Shown: one piece after another, positions 1-5,352 of the stretch
Layout of the letters: every line of letters starts with the position of its first letter
How positions within the stretch are numbered: position 1 is the first letter of the stretch
Assembly: GCA_013824215.1 (NCBI GenBank)
Contig: PNNM01000084.1
Span: 1-5,352, forward strand
Direction: 5' to 3'
Length of the DNA stretch: 5,352 nucleotides
DNA from: Coriobacteriaceae bacterium
GTDB taxonomy: Bacteria > Actinomycetota > Coriobacteriia > Anaerosomatales > D1FN1-002
Translations under genes and position numbers: made by a program
The notes under the pieces: model-generated
The model's database searches: none
Seen by the model: only the letters and a program-made list of their open reading frames with translations
Told to the model about the DNA's origin: nothing

Positions 1-495
1 ATGGACGACCAGGACAGGATCGAGCAGGAGGCGACTCCGGTGGCCGAGGCCATCCCCGAGACCTCCGGGCTGCCCGGCTCCGGCGAGGCGTGGCGCGAGG
101 TCCTCTCGCAGCTCGACGAGCTCGGCAGGGCGGTCGCGACCTGGGCCAAGGCCGCGGTCGACGATCCGGAGAATCGTCGGCGGGCGGCGGAACTGAAAGA
201 GCGGTTCGACGGGGTCGGCCGCGAGCTCGGCGAGGCGGTGGACCGGGCGGCCTCCTCCGACGTCGGCCAATCGTTCAAGGAGGCGGCCGAGAAGACCGGC
301 GAGGCGTTCAAGGTCGCGGGTGAGCGTTTCAGCGGGCAGGTCGCACCGAAGGTGGCGGAAGCGCTTCGGCGGGCGGCGGACAGCATGGGAGACGCCTCAG
401 AGCGGATGCGGGAACGTGCCGCCGGGGCCGAGGACACGCAGACCGCGGAGACGCCAGCACCGCCGGCCGCCGAGCGGGAAGACCCGAGCGCCTAA
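1..495 (+). CDS. Helix-rich charged protein of unknown function (164 aa)
   Basis: I do not recognise a named family. The protein is hydrophilic, rich in Ala, Glu, Arg and Lys, with no signal peptide, membrane segment or cysteine, so it is probably cytoplasmic. Residues 1-28 are acidic and probably disordered. Residues about 29-53 look like one amphipathic helix (WREVLSQLDELGRAVATWAK) and 55-142 like a long helical stretch. Residues 88-142 can be written as five consecutive 11-residue units (V88-K98, T99-R109, F110-E120, A121-D131, A132-G142), a period typical of apolipoprotein-like or LEA-like amphipathic helices. Residues 143-164 are a Pro/Ala/Glu/Thr-rich tail. An ATG lies at base 1 and the TAA stop at 493-495. 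The upstream sequence is not visible, so the start and any ribosome binding site cannot be confirmed and the frame could extend further left. The stop overlaps that of the convergent hydrolase gene. A surface-, membrane- or DNA-associated helical protein is possible but only inferred. Confidence 0.75.
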   Translation: MDDQDRIEQEATPVAEAIPETSGLPGSGEAWREVLSQLDELGRAVATWAKAAVDDPENRRRAAELKERFDGVGRELGEAVDRAASSDVGQSFKEAAEKTGEAFKVAGERFSGQVAPKVAEALRRAADSMGDASERMRERAAGAEDTQTAETPAPPAAEREDPSA

Positions 496-1346
496 GCGGT
501 CCTCCACCATCCTGCGTGGTCTCGGACGAAGAACTCGATCTCACCGCGTCCCAGCAGGTCGCCGAGGAAGCCCTTCACGGTGGTGACGGCGAGCCAGTAC
601 TGGGCGGCGTTGTCGCCGAGTCCCCGCTCGGCGGAGACCAGCGCGATGGCGTCCTCGGTCGTGTGCTCCACCTTGAGCCGCTCGACGAGCAGTTCCTCGA
701 TCGCGCGCAGCTCACCGAGGTGGTGGTCGATGTGCGCCTCGGCCTCCTGACGCGAGCACGGGACGCCGTGCCCCGGCACGAGCACGTCGAACTCCGTGGC
801 GCGGATGCGCTCGAGGGACGCGGTCACCATCGCCGGATCGATGCAGTACGGCAGCGGGTGCCGCTCCCAGATCGGGATCTGGTAGAGCGCGTCGCCGGTG
901 AACAGCACGCCGTCGGCGGTGAGGAAGCCGGTGTGGCCGAGCGTGTGCCCATGCAGCGGTATCGCGGCTGCCCTGCGATCGTCCCAGACCTCGACGAGGC
1001 CGTCGACGTGGCAGGGCTCGCCCCGGAACAGCTTCGTGACCAGCAGGTCGCCCGGCTTGGCCCACGAGAACATGCCGCGGATGTTGACCTCGGGGTTCTC
1101 GATGAGCGAGGCGTCGTCGCGCGGGGCATGCACGAGCGTGCCGGCGCGGCGCAGGTACGCACCGCACGCGAAATGGTCGGCGTGCCCGTGGGTGATGAGC
1201 AGGCGGTCGAAGGAACGGCCCTCGTAGGCGGCCTCGTCCGGGCCGGTGTCGATGAGCACGCCATCGATCCAGCCCGAGTTCGTGGGCCCGGGGAGGTAGA
1301 AGGTGTCGCCGGCGAGTCGCTCGGCTCCCGCGGGCAGATCCCTCAC
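492..1346 (-). CDS. Metallo-beta-lactamase-fold metal-dependent hydrolase
   Basis: This is a 284-residue cytoplasmic hydrolase of the metallo-beta-lactamase superfamily (glyoxalase II-like branch), predicted to bind two metal ions and cleave an ester, thioester or similar bond; the substrate cannot be read from the sequence. The metal-binding set is complete: HGHADH at residues 53-58, H134 in HGHTLGHTG, D152 in FTGDAL and H193 in VPGHG. A further helical region of about 80 residues follows (about 200-284), ending in ...DHAGWWRTA, as in family members with a C-terminal winged-helix-like domain. I chose the GTG at 1346. It overlaps the stop of the upstream alkyltransferase gene (GTGA), a GAGG lies about 8 bases before it, and it places the fold's first strand (DTFYLPG) near the N terminus. 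The frame stays open up to 1667, but that part lies wholly inside the alkyltransferase gene. It is probably translated by coupling with that gene. The TAG stop at 492-494 overlaps the stop of the convergent gene. Confidence 0.9.
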   Translation of the reverse strand: MRDLPAGAERLAGDTFYLPGPTNSGWIDGVLIDTGPDEAAYEGRSFDRLLITHGHADHFACGAYLRRAGTLVHAPRDDASLIENPEVNIRGMFSWAKPGDLLVTKLFRGEPCHVDGLVEVWDDRRAAAIPLHGHTLGHTGFLTADGVLFTGDALYQIPIWERHPLPYCIDPAMVTASLERIRATEFDVLVPGHGVPCSRQEAEAHIDHHLGELRAIEELLVERLKVEHTTEDAIALVSAERGLGDNAAQYWLAVTTVKGFLGDLLGRGEIEFFVRDHAGWWRTA

Positions 1347-1861
1347 AGAGCGCCCTCGCGCGTCAACAGCGCCCGCTTGAGCGGCAGGCCGCCCGCATAG
1401 CCGGTGAGCGAACCGTCCGCGCCGATCACGCGGTGGCAGGGCACGACGACGCCCACGGGATTGGCGCCGCACGCCTGCGCCACGGCGCGAACGGCCGTCG
1501 GCCTGCCGACGGCACGCGCGATCTCGGAGTAGCTGCGCGTCCGGCCCGGCGGGACGGCGAGCAAGGCGTCCCACACCGCACGCTGGAACTCCGTACCTCG
1601 CAGGTCGAGCGGCACCTCCTTCGGGTGACGCGAATCCTCCACATGACCGACCACGGCGGCGACCCACTCCGAGCGCTCGTCGCCAGCCAGCATGAGCTCG
1701 GCCCGGGGGAAGGAGCGCGCCAGCGCGTCGAGCATCGACGTCTCGCTCTCGCCGAGTCCCACCCAGGTGACGCCCGTGTCGCTCATGCCGACGAGGAGCC
1801 GCCCGAGCGACGTGTCCGCGAAGGCGTAGGAGATCGTCTCGGTATCCATCGCTGGGGTCAC
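1343..1861 (-). CDS. ogt: Methylated-DNA--protein-cysteine methyltransferase (Ada C-terminal/Ogt type)
   Basis: This is a suicidal DNA repair protein that moves the alkyl group from O6-alkylguanine (and O4-alkylthymine) to its own cysteine. The 172-residue protein shows the family architecture. Residues about 10-90 form the RNase H-like N-terminal domain and resemble the matching part of E. coli Ada (ISYAFADTSLGRLLVG; PLDLRGTEFQRAVWDAL). The DNA-binding domain follows, with helix-turn-helix SYSEIARAVGRPTAVRAVAQA, arginine finger R125 and Asn hinge N134. The active site is PCHRV with C142, followed by GSLTGYAGG. Ada's extra N-terminal Cys4/AraC regulator domain is absent, so it repairs alkyl damage but is not an Ada-type regulator. 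The start is GTG at 1861, with GAGAGG ending four bases upstream. An in-frame ATG at 1849 is possible but has no good ribosome binding site. It is the first gene of a two-gene operon with the hydrolase and is divergent from typA. The symbol ogt is chosen by family; ada-like naming would also fit. Confidence 0.92.
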   Translation of the reverse strand: MTPAMDTETISYAFADTSLGRLLVGMSDTGVTWVGLGESETSMLDALARSFPRAELMLAGDERSEWVAAVVGHVEDSRHPKEVPLDLRGTEFQRAVWDALLAVPPGRTRSYSEIARAVGRPTAVRAVAQACGANPVGVVVPCHRVIGADGSLTGYAGGLPLKRALLTREGAL

Positions 1862-1897
1862 CGTTCCTCTCGATCCGGGTGGCGCGGAGGACGTATG

Positions 1898-1926
1898 GCG
1901 CGAAGGTGCGCAGGTGCCTTCGGCGC
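1898..1926. repeat. Inverted repeat (dyad) in the ogt-typA divergent region
   Basis: CGAAGG (1901-1906) and CCTTCG (1917-1922) are perfect complements separated by 10 bases. The stem grows by three pairs (GCG 1898-1900 with CGC 1924-1926) if base 1923 is bulged out. The dyad lies just upstream of the candidate typA -10 element, where a -35 element would sit, so an operator is possible. No run of T follows on either strand, so a terminator is unlikely. In such GC-rich sequence a dyad of this size can occur by chance. Confidence 0.35.
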
Positions 1927-1932
1927 GCTACG

Positions 1933-1941
1933 TGCTACTCT
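1933..1941 (+). promoter_or_regulatory. Candidate extended -10 promoter element of typA
   Basis: TGC followed by TACTCT (1936-1941) fits an extended -10 element (TGn plus TAnnnT). I see no convincing -35 hexamer 16-18 bases upstream, which an extended -10 can tolerate. Transcription would begin near 1948, leaving a leader of about 37 bases before the typA ATG. It is one of the few A/T-richer spots in the intergenic region. I could not find an equally good element for the leftward ogt gene. Confidence 0.4.
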
Positions 1942-1984
1942 AGCGCGCCCGCGATACCACGAGGACCGGAGCTTCGATAACAAG

Positions 1985-3793
1985 ATGCGTGTAGAGGACG
2001 TCCGCAACATAGCCATCATCGCGCATGTGGACCACGGCAAGACGACGCTGGTGGACCGTCTGCTGCAGACGACGCACGTGTTCCGCGACAACCAGCAGGT
2101 CGCTGAGCGTGTGCTCGACAGCAACGACCAGGAGCGCGAGCGCGGCATCACCATACTGGCCAAGAACATCTCGATCAGGCATCGGGACATCAAGATCAAC
2201 GTCATCGACACACCCGGGCACGCCGACTTCGGCGGAGAGGTCGAGCGGGTGCTGAAGATGGCCGACGGCTGCCTGCTGATCGTCGACGCGTTCGAGGGCA
2301 CGATGCCGCAGACCCGCTTCGTGCTGCGTCACGCGCTCGAGCATGGGCTGAAGCCGCTCGTCGTCATCAACAAGATCGACCGTCCGGGCGCCCGCCCGCA
2401 CGAGGTCATCGACCAGGTCTTCGACCTCATGGTCGACCTCGGCGCCGACGACGAGCAGCTCGACTTCCCGATCGTGTACACGAGCGCCGTCGACGGCTAC
2501 GCGCGTCTCGAGCCCGAAGACGACAACATGGACATGCTGCCGCTGCTCGACGCCATCATCGACCACATCCCCGCTCCCGACGTCGACGTGGACGGCCCGG
2601 TGGCGATGCAGGTCTGCACGATCGACTACTCGGACTACGTTGGGCGCATCGGCATCGGGCGCATCTTCTCGGGCACCCTTCATTCCGGCGAACGCATCCT
2701 CGTGATCAAGAACGACGGGGCGCGCTATGCCGCCCAGGTCAAACAGCTGTTCACCTTCGAAGCGCTCGGCCGCGTCGAGGCCGAGGCCGCACACGCCGGC
2801 GACATCTGCGCGGTGGTGGGTGTCGACGACGCCGACATCGGCGACATGTTCACCTGCCGCATCGATCCGGTCACGCTCGCGCCCATCCACGTCGAGGAAC
2901 CGACGATGTCGGTCGTCTTCGAGGCGTCCACGAGCCCGCTCGTGGGCCGGGAGGGCGAGATCGTCGGCGGACGCCAGATCAAGGAGCGGCTGCTCAAGGA
3001 GGCCGAGTCCAACATCTCGATGCGCATCACAGAGAACCCGGACAGGACCGGCATGGAGGTCGCCGGCCGCGGCGTGCTCCACCTCTCGGTCCTGATGGAG
3101 ACGATGCGGCGCGAAGGCTGCGAGTTCCAGGTCGGCCGGCCGCGGGTCATCCTGAAGAAGGTGGACGGCAAGACGCTCGAGCCGATCGAGCAGGCGGTCG
3201 TCGACGTGCCGAGCGAGTACGCGGGCAAGGTCATCGAGATCTTCGGCTCGGCGGGCGGTGAGATGACCGACATGGTCCAGCGCGACGAGCACGTCCACCT
3301 CGAGTTCCGCATCCCGAGCCGCGGCGTGATGGGTCTGCGCACGCGCATCCTCAACGGCACGCGCGGAGAGGCGACGCTGTTCCACCATTTCGCCGAGTAC
3401 GGGCCGTACCGTGGCGACATCGGCGGGCGCCAGAACGGCTCGCTCATCGCGATGAGCTCGGACAAGTCGGTGGCCTATGCGCTCGACGCGCTCCAGACCC
3501 GCGGCAGGCTGTTCGTCGGGCCCGGCGAGATATGCTACGAGGGCATGGTCGTCGGCGTGCACGCCAAGCACAACGACCTGGTGGTCAACGTGGCGAAGGC
3601 CAAGCAGCTCACGAACATGCGCGCCGCCGCGGCCGACAAGGGCATCCAGCTCGCGCCGCCGATCGTCTTCACGCTCGAGGAGGCGCTCGAGTACATCGAG
3701 GACGACGAGCTTGTGGAGGTCACGCCGAAGAGCGTGCGGCTCCGCAAGCGGCTGCTCGGCGAGAAGGACCGGAAGCGGGCCGGTCGGGAGTAG
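1985..3793 (+). CDS. typA: Ribosome-associated translational GTPase TypA/BipA
   Basis: TypA/BipA is an EF-G-like GTPase that binds the 70S ribosome and supports ribosome assembly and translation under stress or low temperature. The 602-residue length matches the family (E. coli BipA is 607), and the sequence aligns with it throughout. GTPase motifs are all present: AHVDHGKTT at 13-21 (G1), RGIT at 53-56 (G2), DTPGH at 75-79 (G3), NKID at 129-132 (G4) and SAVDG at 167-171 (G5). Family blocks DSNDQERERGITILAKN, DAFEGTMPQTRFV and DQVFDL separate it from LepA and EF-G. A beta-barrel domain follows (about 205-300), then EF-G III/V-like domains (RGVLHLSVLMETMRREG; IPSRGVMGLRT). The BipA-specific C-terminal domain carries LTNMRA and ends with DDELVEVTPKSVRLRKR. 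I chose the ATG at 1985 because the protein begins as other TypA proteins do; the frame is open further upstream but there it overlaps ogt. The ribosome binding site is weak: GGAG at 1968-1971 lies 13 bases from the start. It is monocistronic and convergent with azlD. Confidence 0.97.
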   Translation: MRVEDVRNIAIIAHVDHGKTTLVDRLLQTTHVFRDNQQVAERVLDSNDQERERGITILAKNISIRHRDIKINVIDTPGHADFGGEVERVLKMADGCLLIVDAFEGTMPQTRFVLRHALEHGLKPLVVINKIDRPGARPHEVIDQVFDLMVDLGADDEQLDFPIVYTSAVDGYARLEPEDDNMDMLPLLDAIIDHIPAPDVDVDGPVAMQVCTIDYSDYVGRIGIGRIFSGTLHSGERILVIKNDGARYAAQVKQLFTFEALGRVEAEAAHAGDICAVVGVDDADIGDMFTCRIDPVTLAPIHVEEPTMSVVFEASTSPLVGREGEIVGGRQIKERLLKEAESNISMRITENPDRTGMEVAGRGVLHLSVLMETMRREGCEFQVGRPRVILKKVDGKTLEPIEQAVVDVPSEYAGKVIEIFGSAGGEMTDMVQRDEHVHLEFRIPSRGVMGLRTRILNGTRGEATLFHHFAEYGPYRGDIGGRQNGSLIAMSSDKSVAYALDALQTRGRLFVGPGEICYEGMVVGVHAKHNDLVVNVAKAKQLTNMRAAAADKGIQLAPPIVFTLEEALEYIEDDELVEVTPKSVRLRKRLLGEKDRKRAGRE

Positions 3794-3827
3794 GCTCGAG
3801 CCCCGCCGCCCGGCGTCGGTCGCCCGT

Positions 3828-4163
3828 CTACAACGCGGCCAAGCCCCACTGCCCGAGCCACAGCACCGCCATGCCGACGAACAGGGTCGCGAGCACGTTC
3901 TTCGTGCGCAGCGCCACGAACAGCGCCACCGTCGCCGCGACGGCGCGCGCCGGGGCGAAGGCGAGGATCCCGTCCGTCTTCAGATAGAGCGCTCCGGGTA
4001 CGACGAGCGCGGTGAGCGCCGCGACCGGGACGTGCTTGAGCAGCCGCTCGAGCCACGGGGGGTTCGGGACGTGCCCGTGGAGCATGATCGGGATGCTGCG
4101 CATCGCCCAGGTCCCGGCGGCGAGCACGAGGATGATCAGCCAGAAGCTCGCTCTCGGACTCAT
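3828..4163 (-). CDS. azlD: AzlD family branched-chain amino-acid export subunit
   Basis: This is the small membrane partner of AzlC. Together, AzlCD/BrnFE-type pairs export branched-chain amino acids and analogues (leucine, isoleucine, valine, also methionine in some species). The protein has 111 residues, normal for AzlD, and about four hydrophobic segments (about 6-20, 45-60, 68-86, 90-110). The family signature after the first segment is visible as TWAMRSIPIML (R22, P25), followed by PPWLERLLKHVPVAALTALVVP. Its ATG at 4163 overlaps the azlC stop (ATGA), so the two are almost certainly co-transcribed and translationally coupled. The frame is open far upstream but only as a shadow of azlC. 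The TAG stop at 3828-3830 lies 34 bases from the end of the convergent typA gene, and no clear terminator is visible in between. The exact substrate is inferred from the family. Confidence 0.9.
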   Translation of the reverse strand: MSPRASFWLIILVLAAGTWAMRSIPIMLHGHVPNPPWLERLLKHVPVAALTALVVPGALYLKTDGILAFAPARAVAATVALFVALRTKNVLATLFVGMAVLWLGQWGLAAL

Positions 4164-4858
4164 GCCGGCTCCTCTCCGGTCCGCCGGTCGCGCCACGCGC
4201 CGTACGCCATTCCCGCGGCGATGGCGGCCACGAGGCCCGTCTGCATCGGCAACAGCGGCACGAGAACGGCGGCGGCGACCCCCGAGACCAGAGCCACGCT
4301 CACGGCGGTGCGGCCCTTCAGCGAGGGGGTGAGCAGAGCGAGGAACACGAGCGGGACCGAGAAGTCGAGGCCCCATGCCGCGGGCACGAGCGGTCCGAGG
4401 ACGGCGCCCGCGACGTTCGAGACCTGCCACACGCCCGCGAGGGCGAGCCAAGCCCCCACGTAGTACGGCACGATGCTGACGTCGAGGCGCAGGCGACCCT
4501 GCGTCATCGTCGCGACGTAGTTCTGGTCCACGAGCATGTGGCCGAGGAGCGGACGCAATCTCGCGGAGGCTTCCGACAGCACCGGAGCGATGGAAGCGCT
4601 GTAGATGAACATGCGCGCGTTGACGATCAGCGCGGTGCCGAGCACGACGAGGATCGGCGCACCATCGATGAAGAGCGTCGTCGCGACGATCTGCGAGGCG
4701 CCGGCGCAGACGATGAGCGACATCCCGACGACCTCGGGCAGGGCGAACCCGGCGCGGACGACCGCTGAGCCCGCCACGAGGCCGAACGGCACCACGCCCA
4801 CGAGGATCGGCGCGATGTCCTTCATGCCGGCGAGGACGCTGTGTTTCCGTCGGGACAA
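4160..4858 (-). CDS. azlC: AzlC family branched-chain amino-acid permease/exporter
   Basis: This is the large subunit of an AzlCD-type inner-membrane exporter for branched-chain amino acids. It has 232 residues, the usual length. Family features are present in order: VVPFGLVAG (22-30), CAGASQIVAT (51-60), VNARMFIYSASIAP (79-92), DQNY (111-114), then hydrophobic segments at about 127-160, 165-180, 184-203 and 208-221. The tail is short and charged (AWRDRRTGEEPA). I chose the TTG at 4858: GGGAGGG sits 9 bases upstream and the short basic N terminus MSRRKHS precedes the first membrane segment. The next ATG, at 4825, has no ribosome binding site. It is the first gene of the operon, with azlD overlapping its stop, and a candidate extended -10 lies 40 bases upstream. 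No regulator gene of the Lrp type is adjacent within the window. Confidence 0.93.
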   Translation of the reverse strand: MSRRKHSVLAGMKDIAPILVGVVPFGLVAGSAVVRAGFALPEVVGMSLIVCAGASQIVATTLFIDGAPILVVLGTALIVNARMFIYSASIAPVLSEASARLRPLLGHMLVDQNYVATMTQGRLRLDVSIVPYYVGAWLALAGVWQVSNVAGAVLGPLVPAAWGLDFSVPLVFLALLTPSLKGRTAVSVALVSGVAAAVLVPLLPMQTGLVAAIAAGMAYGAWRDRRTGEEPA

Positions 4859-4897
4859 CGAGACCGGCCCTCCCGCTCGGTTTCGGACAGGGTGCCG

Positions 4898-4906
4898 ATG
4901 ATAGCA
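4898..4906 (-). promoter_or_regulatory. Candidate extended -10 promoter element of azlCD
   Basis: Read on the minus strand, TGC is followed by TATCAT (4903 down to 4898), an extended -10 element and a good match to TATAAT. The start of transcription would fall near 4891, giving a leader of about 33 bases to the TTG start, with the GGGAGGG ribosome binding site inside it. No clear -35 hexamer is visible. The core GTGCTA is shared with the candidate typA element. Confidence 0.5.
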
Positions 4907-4918
4907 CCGGACCCGCGC

Positions 4919-4924
4919 TACACT
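4919..4924 (+). promoter_or_regulatory. Candidate -10 element of the CDGSH-like small gene
   Basis: TACACT fits TAnnnT and lies about 30 bases before the ATG at 4954, giving a leader of about 23 bases. No matching -35 hexamer is visible and there is no TG extension, so support is weak. It is back to back with the azlC -10 element, about 15 bases away, so RNA polymerase could probably occupy only one of them at a time. Confidence 0.3.
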
Positions 4925-4953
4925 CGTGACGGACCCGAGGGGAGAGGGCGCGG

Positions 4954-5031
4954 ATGGACGAGCGGGCCGAGGAGATGAGGATCGAGGTCACCGAGGGCGG
5001 GCCGTACTTCGTGAGCGGCGACGCGCCGTGA
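4954..5031 (+). pseudogene. Truncated CDGSH iron-sulfur protein remnant (25 codons)
   Basis: A short frame encodes a 25-residue peptide whose segment MRIEVTEGGPYFVSGDAP reads like the N-terminal beta-strand region of CDGSH-type (mitoNEET-like) iron-sulfur proteins, which commonly begin as [I/V]xVTxxGPYxVxGxxPL. In full-length members the cluster-binding motif CxCx2[S/T]x3PxCDG[S/A/T]H follows tens of residues later. Here a TGA comes straight after the GDAP segment, and I see no such motif on either strand through the window's end. The 5' end looks intact: ATG at 4954, a strong GGAG/GAGG ribosome binding site at 4941-4947 and a possible -10 at 4919. I read it as a gene that kept its promoter and first codons and lost the rest, perhaps by deletion when the convergent gene came next to it. 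The alternative is a real small peptide or leader frame. Without its cysteines it cannot hold a cluster. The family match is from memory of the motif, not from a search. Confidence 0.55.
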
Positions 5032-5032
5032 C

Positions 5033-5352
5033 TCACTGCACCTTGATGAGCGAGTCCGTGGGCGCGTGGGTGTCGGTGAGGCGCGGCACGTCGGCGACGG
5101 GGACGATGCCGGTGTACAGGTCCTCCCCGAAACCCGCGAAGTCCCGGACGCTCACGCGCCCGCCGACCCGGCTCTCGACGCGACGCAGCAGCTCGGCCTG
5201 AGCCAGATCCGCGTCGGTACCCAGCACGATGATGTTCCGGATCTTGCCGGTCCCGCCGTCCTCCGAGATGCCGATCGGGAACACCCACAGGTGGTCCCAC
5301 ACGCCCCCGGCGGTCAGGTACATGCTGCGGAACAGCTTGCTGCCGTCGCCCG
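5033..5352 (-). CDS. Spermidine synthase-like protein, C-terminal part (runs off right edge)
   Basis: The frame enters from beyond base 5352 and ends at TGA 5035-5033; about 106 C-terminal residues are visible. An in-frame ATG at 5323 lies inside the frame, and coding sequence continues upstream (GDGSKLFRSMYLTAGG), so I treat the gene as 5'-truncated by the window. The pattern LFRSMYLTAGGVWDHLWVFP, then KIRNIIVLGTD, then a terminal block VPRLTDTHAPTDSLIKVQ, resembles the end of spermidine synthase-like proteins (Rossmann methyltransferase fold, including the fused MFS/spermidine synthase type), where the late strands are followed by a TDxxAPx motif. The active-site part lies outside the window, so polyamine synthesis cannot be claimed; many such proteins have unknown substrates. 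The gene is convergent with the CDGSH-like remnant, one base separating the two stops. Confidence 0.6.
   Translation of the reverse strand, partial: GDGSKLFRSMYLTAGGVWDHLWVFPIGISEDGGTGKIRNIIVLGTDADLAQAELLRRVESRVGGRVSVRDFAGFGEDLYTGIVPVADVPRLTDTHAPTDSLIKVQ

Noticed and set aside
516..1400. A 294-codon open frame on the plus strand
   Set aside because: It is the shadow of the metallo-hydrolase gene, whose complete metal-binding motifs are on the other strand.
1347..1667. An N-terminal extension of the metallo-hydrolase
   Set aside because: It lies inside ogt in another frame and is Arg/Ala/Gly-rich shadow sequence. The GTG at 1346 fits both operon structure and fold.
1433..1984. An N-terminal extension of typA by 184 codons
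   Set aside because: The frame is open but overlaps the whole ogt gene in antisense, and TypA proteins start near the ATG at 1985.
1940..3571. A 543-codon open frame on the minus strand opposite typA
   Set aside because: It lies wholly antisense to the clearly conserved typA, is low in complexity (His, Asp, Arg, Val, Ala) and shows no family motif. Long antisense frames are expected from strong G/C third-position bias.
3793..3830. A terminator between typA and azlD
   Set aside because: GGCTCGAGCC (3793-3802) is a perfect palindrome with no loop, and CGCC/GGCG (3804-3815) is only a four-pair stem. Neither is followed by a T run on either strand.
4164..5300. An N-terminal extension of azlD reaching 5300
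   Set aside because: It is an out-of-frame shadow of azlC and of the spermidine synthase-like gene. AzlD proteins are about 100-110 residues long.
1..5352. RNA genes, CRISPR arrays, insertion sequences or attachment sites
   Set aside because: I saw no tRNA-like cloverleaf, regularly spaced repeats, transposase motifs or terminal inverted repeats.

Overview
The window is a compact, GC-rich bacterial chromosome segment. Its coding style (GTG and TTG starts, four-base start/stop overlaps, dense G/C third positions) and gene content suggest a high-GC Gram-positive lineage, perhaps an actinobacterium of the Coriobacteriia type. That placement is inference from composition and protein style only; no rRNA or other decisive marker is present.

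Layout from left to right. (1) A + strand gene for a 164-residue, charged, helix-rich protein of unknown function (1-495). Its stop codon overlaps the stop of the convergent next gene. (2) A leftward two-gene operon (1861 down to 492): an Ada/Ogt-type O6-alkylguanine DNA alkyltransferase, then a metallo-beta-lactamase-fold hydrolase joined to it by a GTGA start/stop overlap. (3) A 123-bp divergent intergenic region with a dyad and an extended -10 element, leading into the full-length ribosome-associated GTPase gene typA/bipA (1985-3793, +). (4) Convergent with typA, a leftward azlC-azlD pair (4858 down to 3828) for a branched-chain amino-acid exporter, overlapping by ATGA. (5) A 95-bp divergent promoter region, then a 25-codon + strand reading frame (4954-5031). 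It has a good ribosome binding site and reads like the first residues of a CDGSH iron-sulfur protein, but it ends before any cysteine. (6) Convergent and almost touching it, the C-terminal end of a leftward gene resembling spermidine synthase-like proteins, which runs off the right edge.

Most of the window is ordinary housekeeping and transport content: DNA alkylation repair, a translational GTPase and amino-acid export. I see no mobile element, CRISPR array, phage gene or new multi-gene system. The most unusual spot is the truncated CDGSH-like gene at 4954-5031 and its junction with the convergent gene. Next are the 11-residue periodic helical protein at the left edge and the dyad upstream of typA. 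No gene-free stretch exceeds 300 bases; the largest gaps are 1862-1984 and 4859-4953, both divergent promoter regions.
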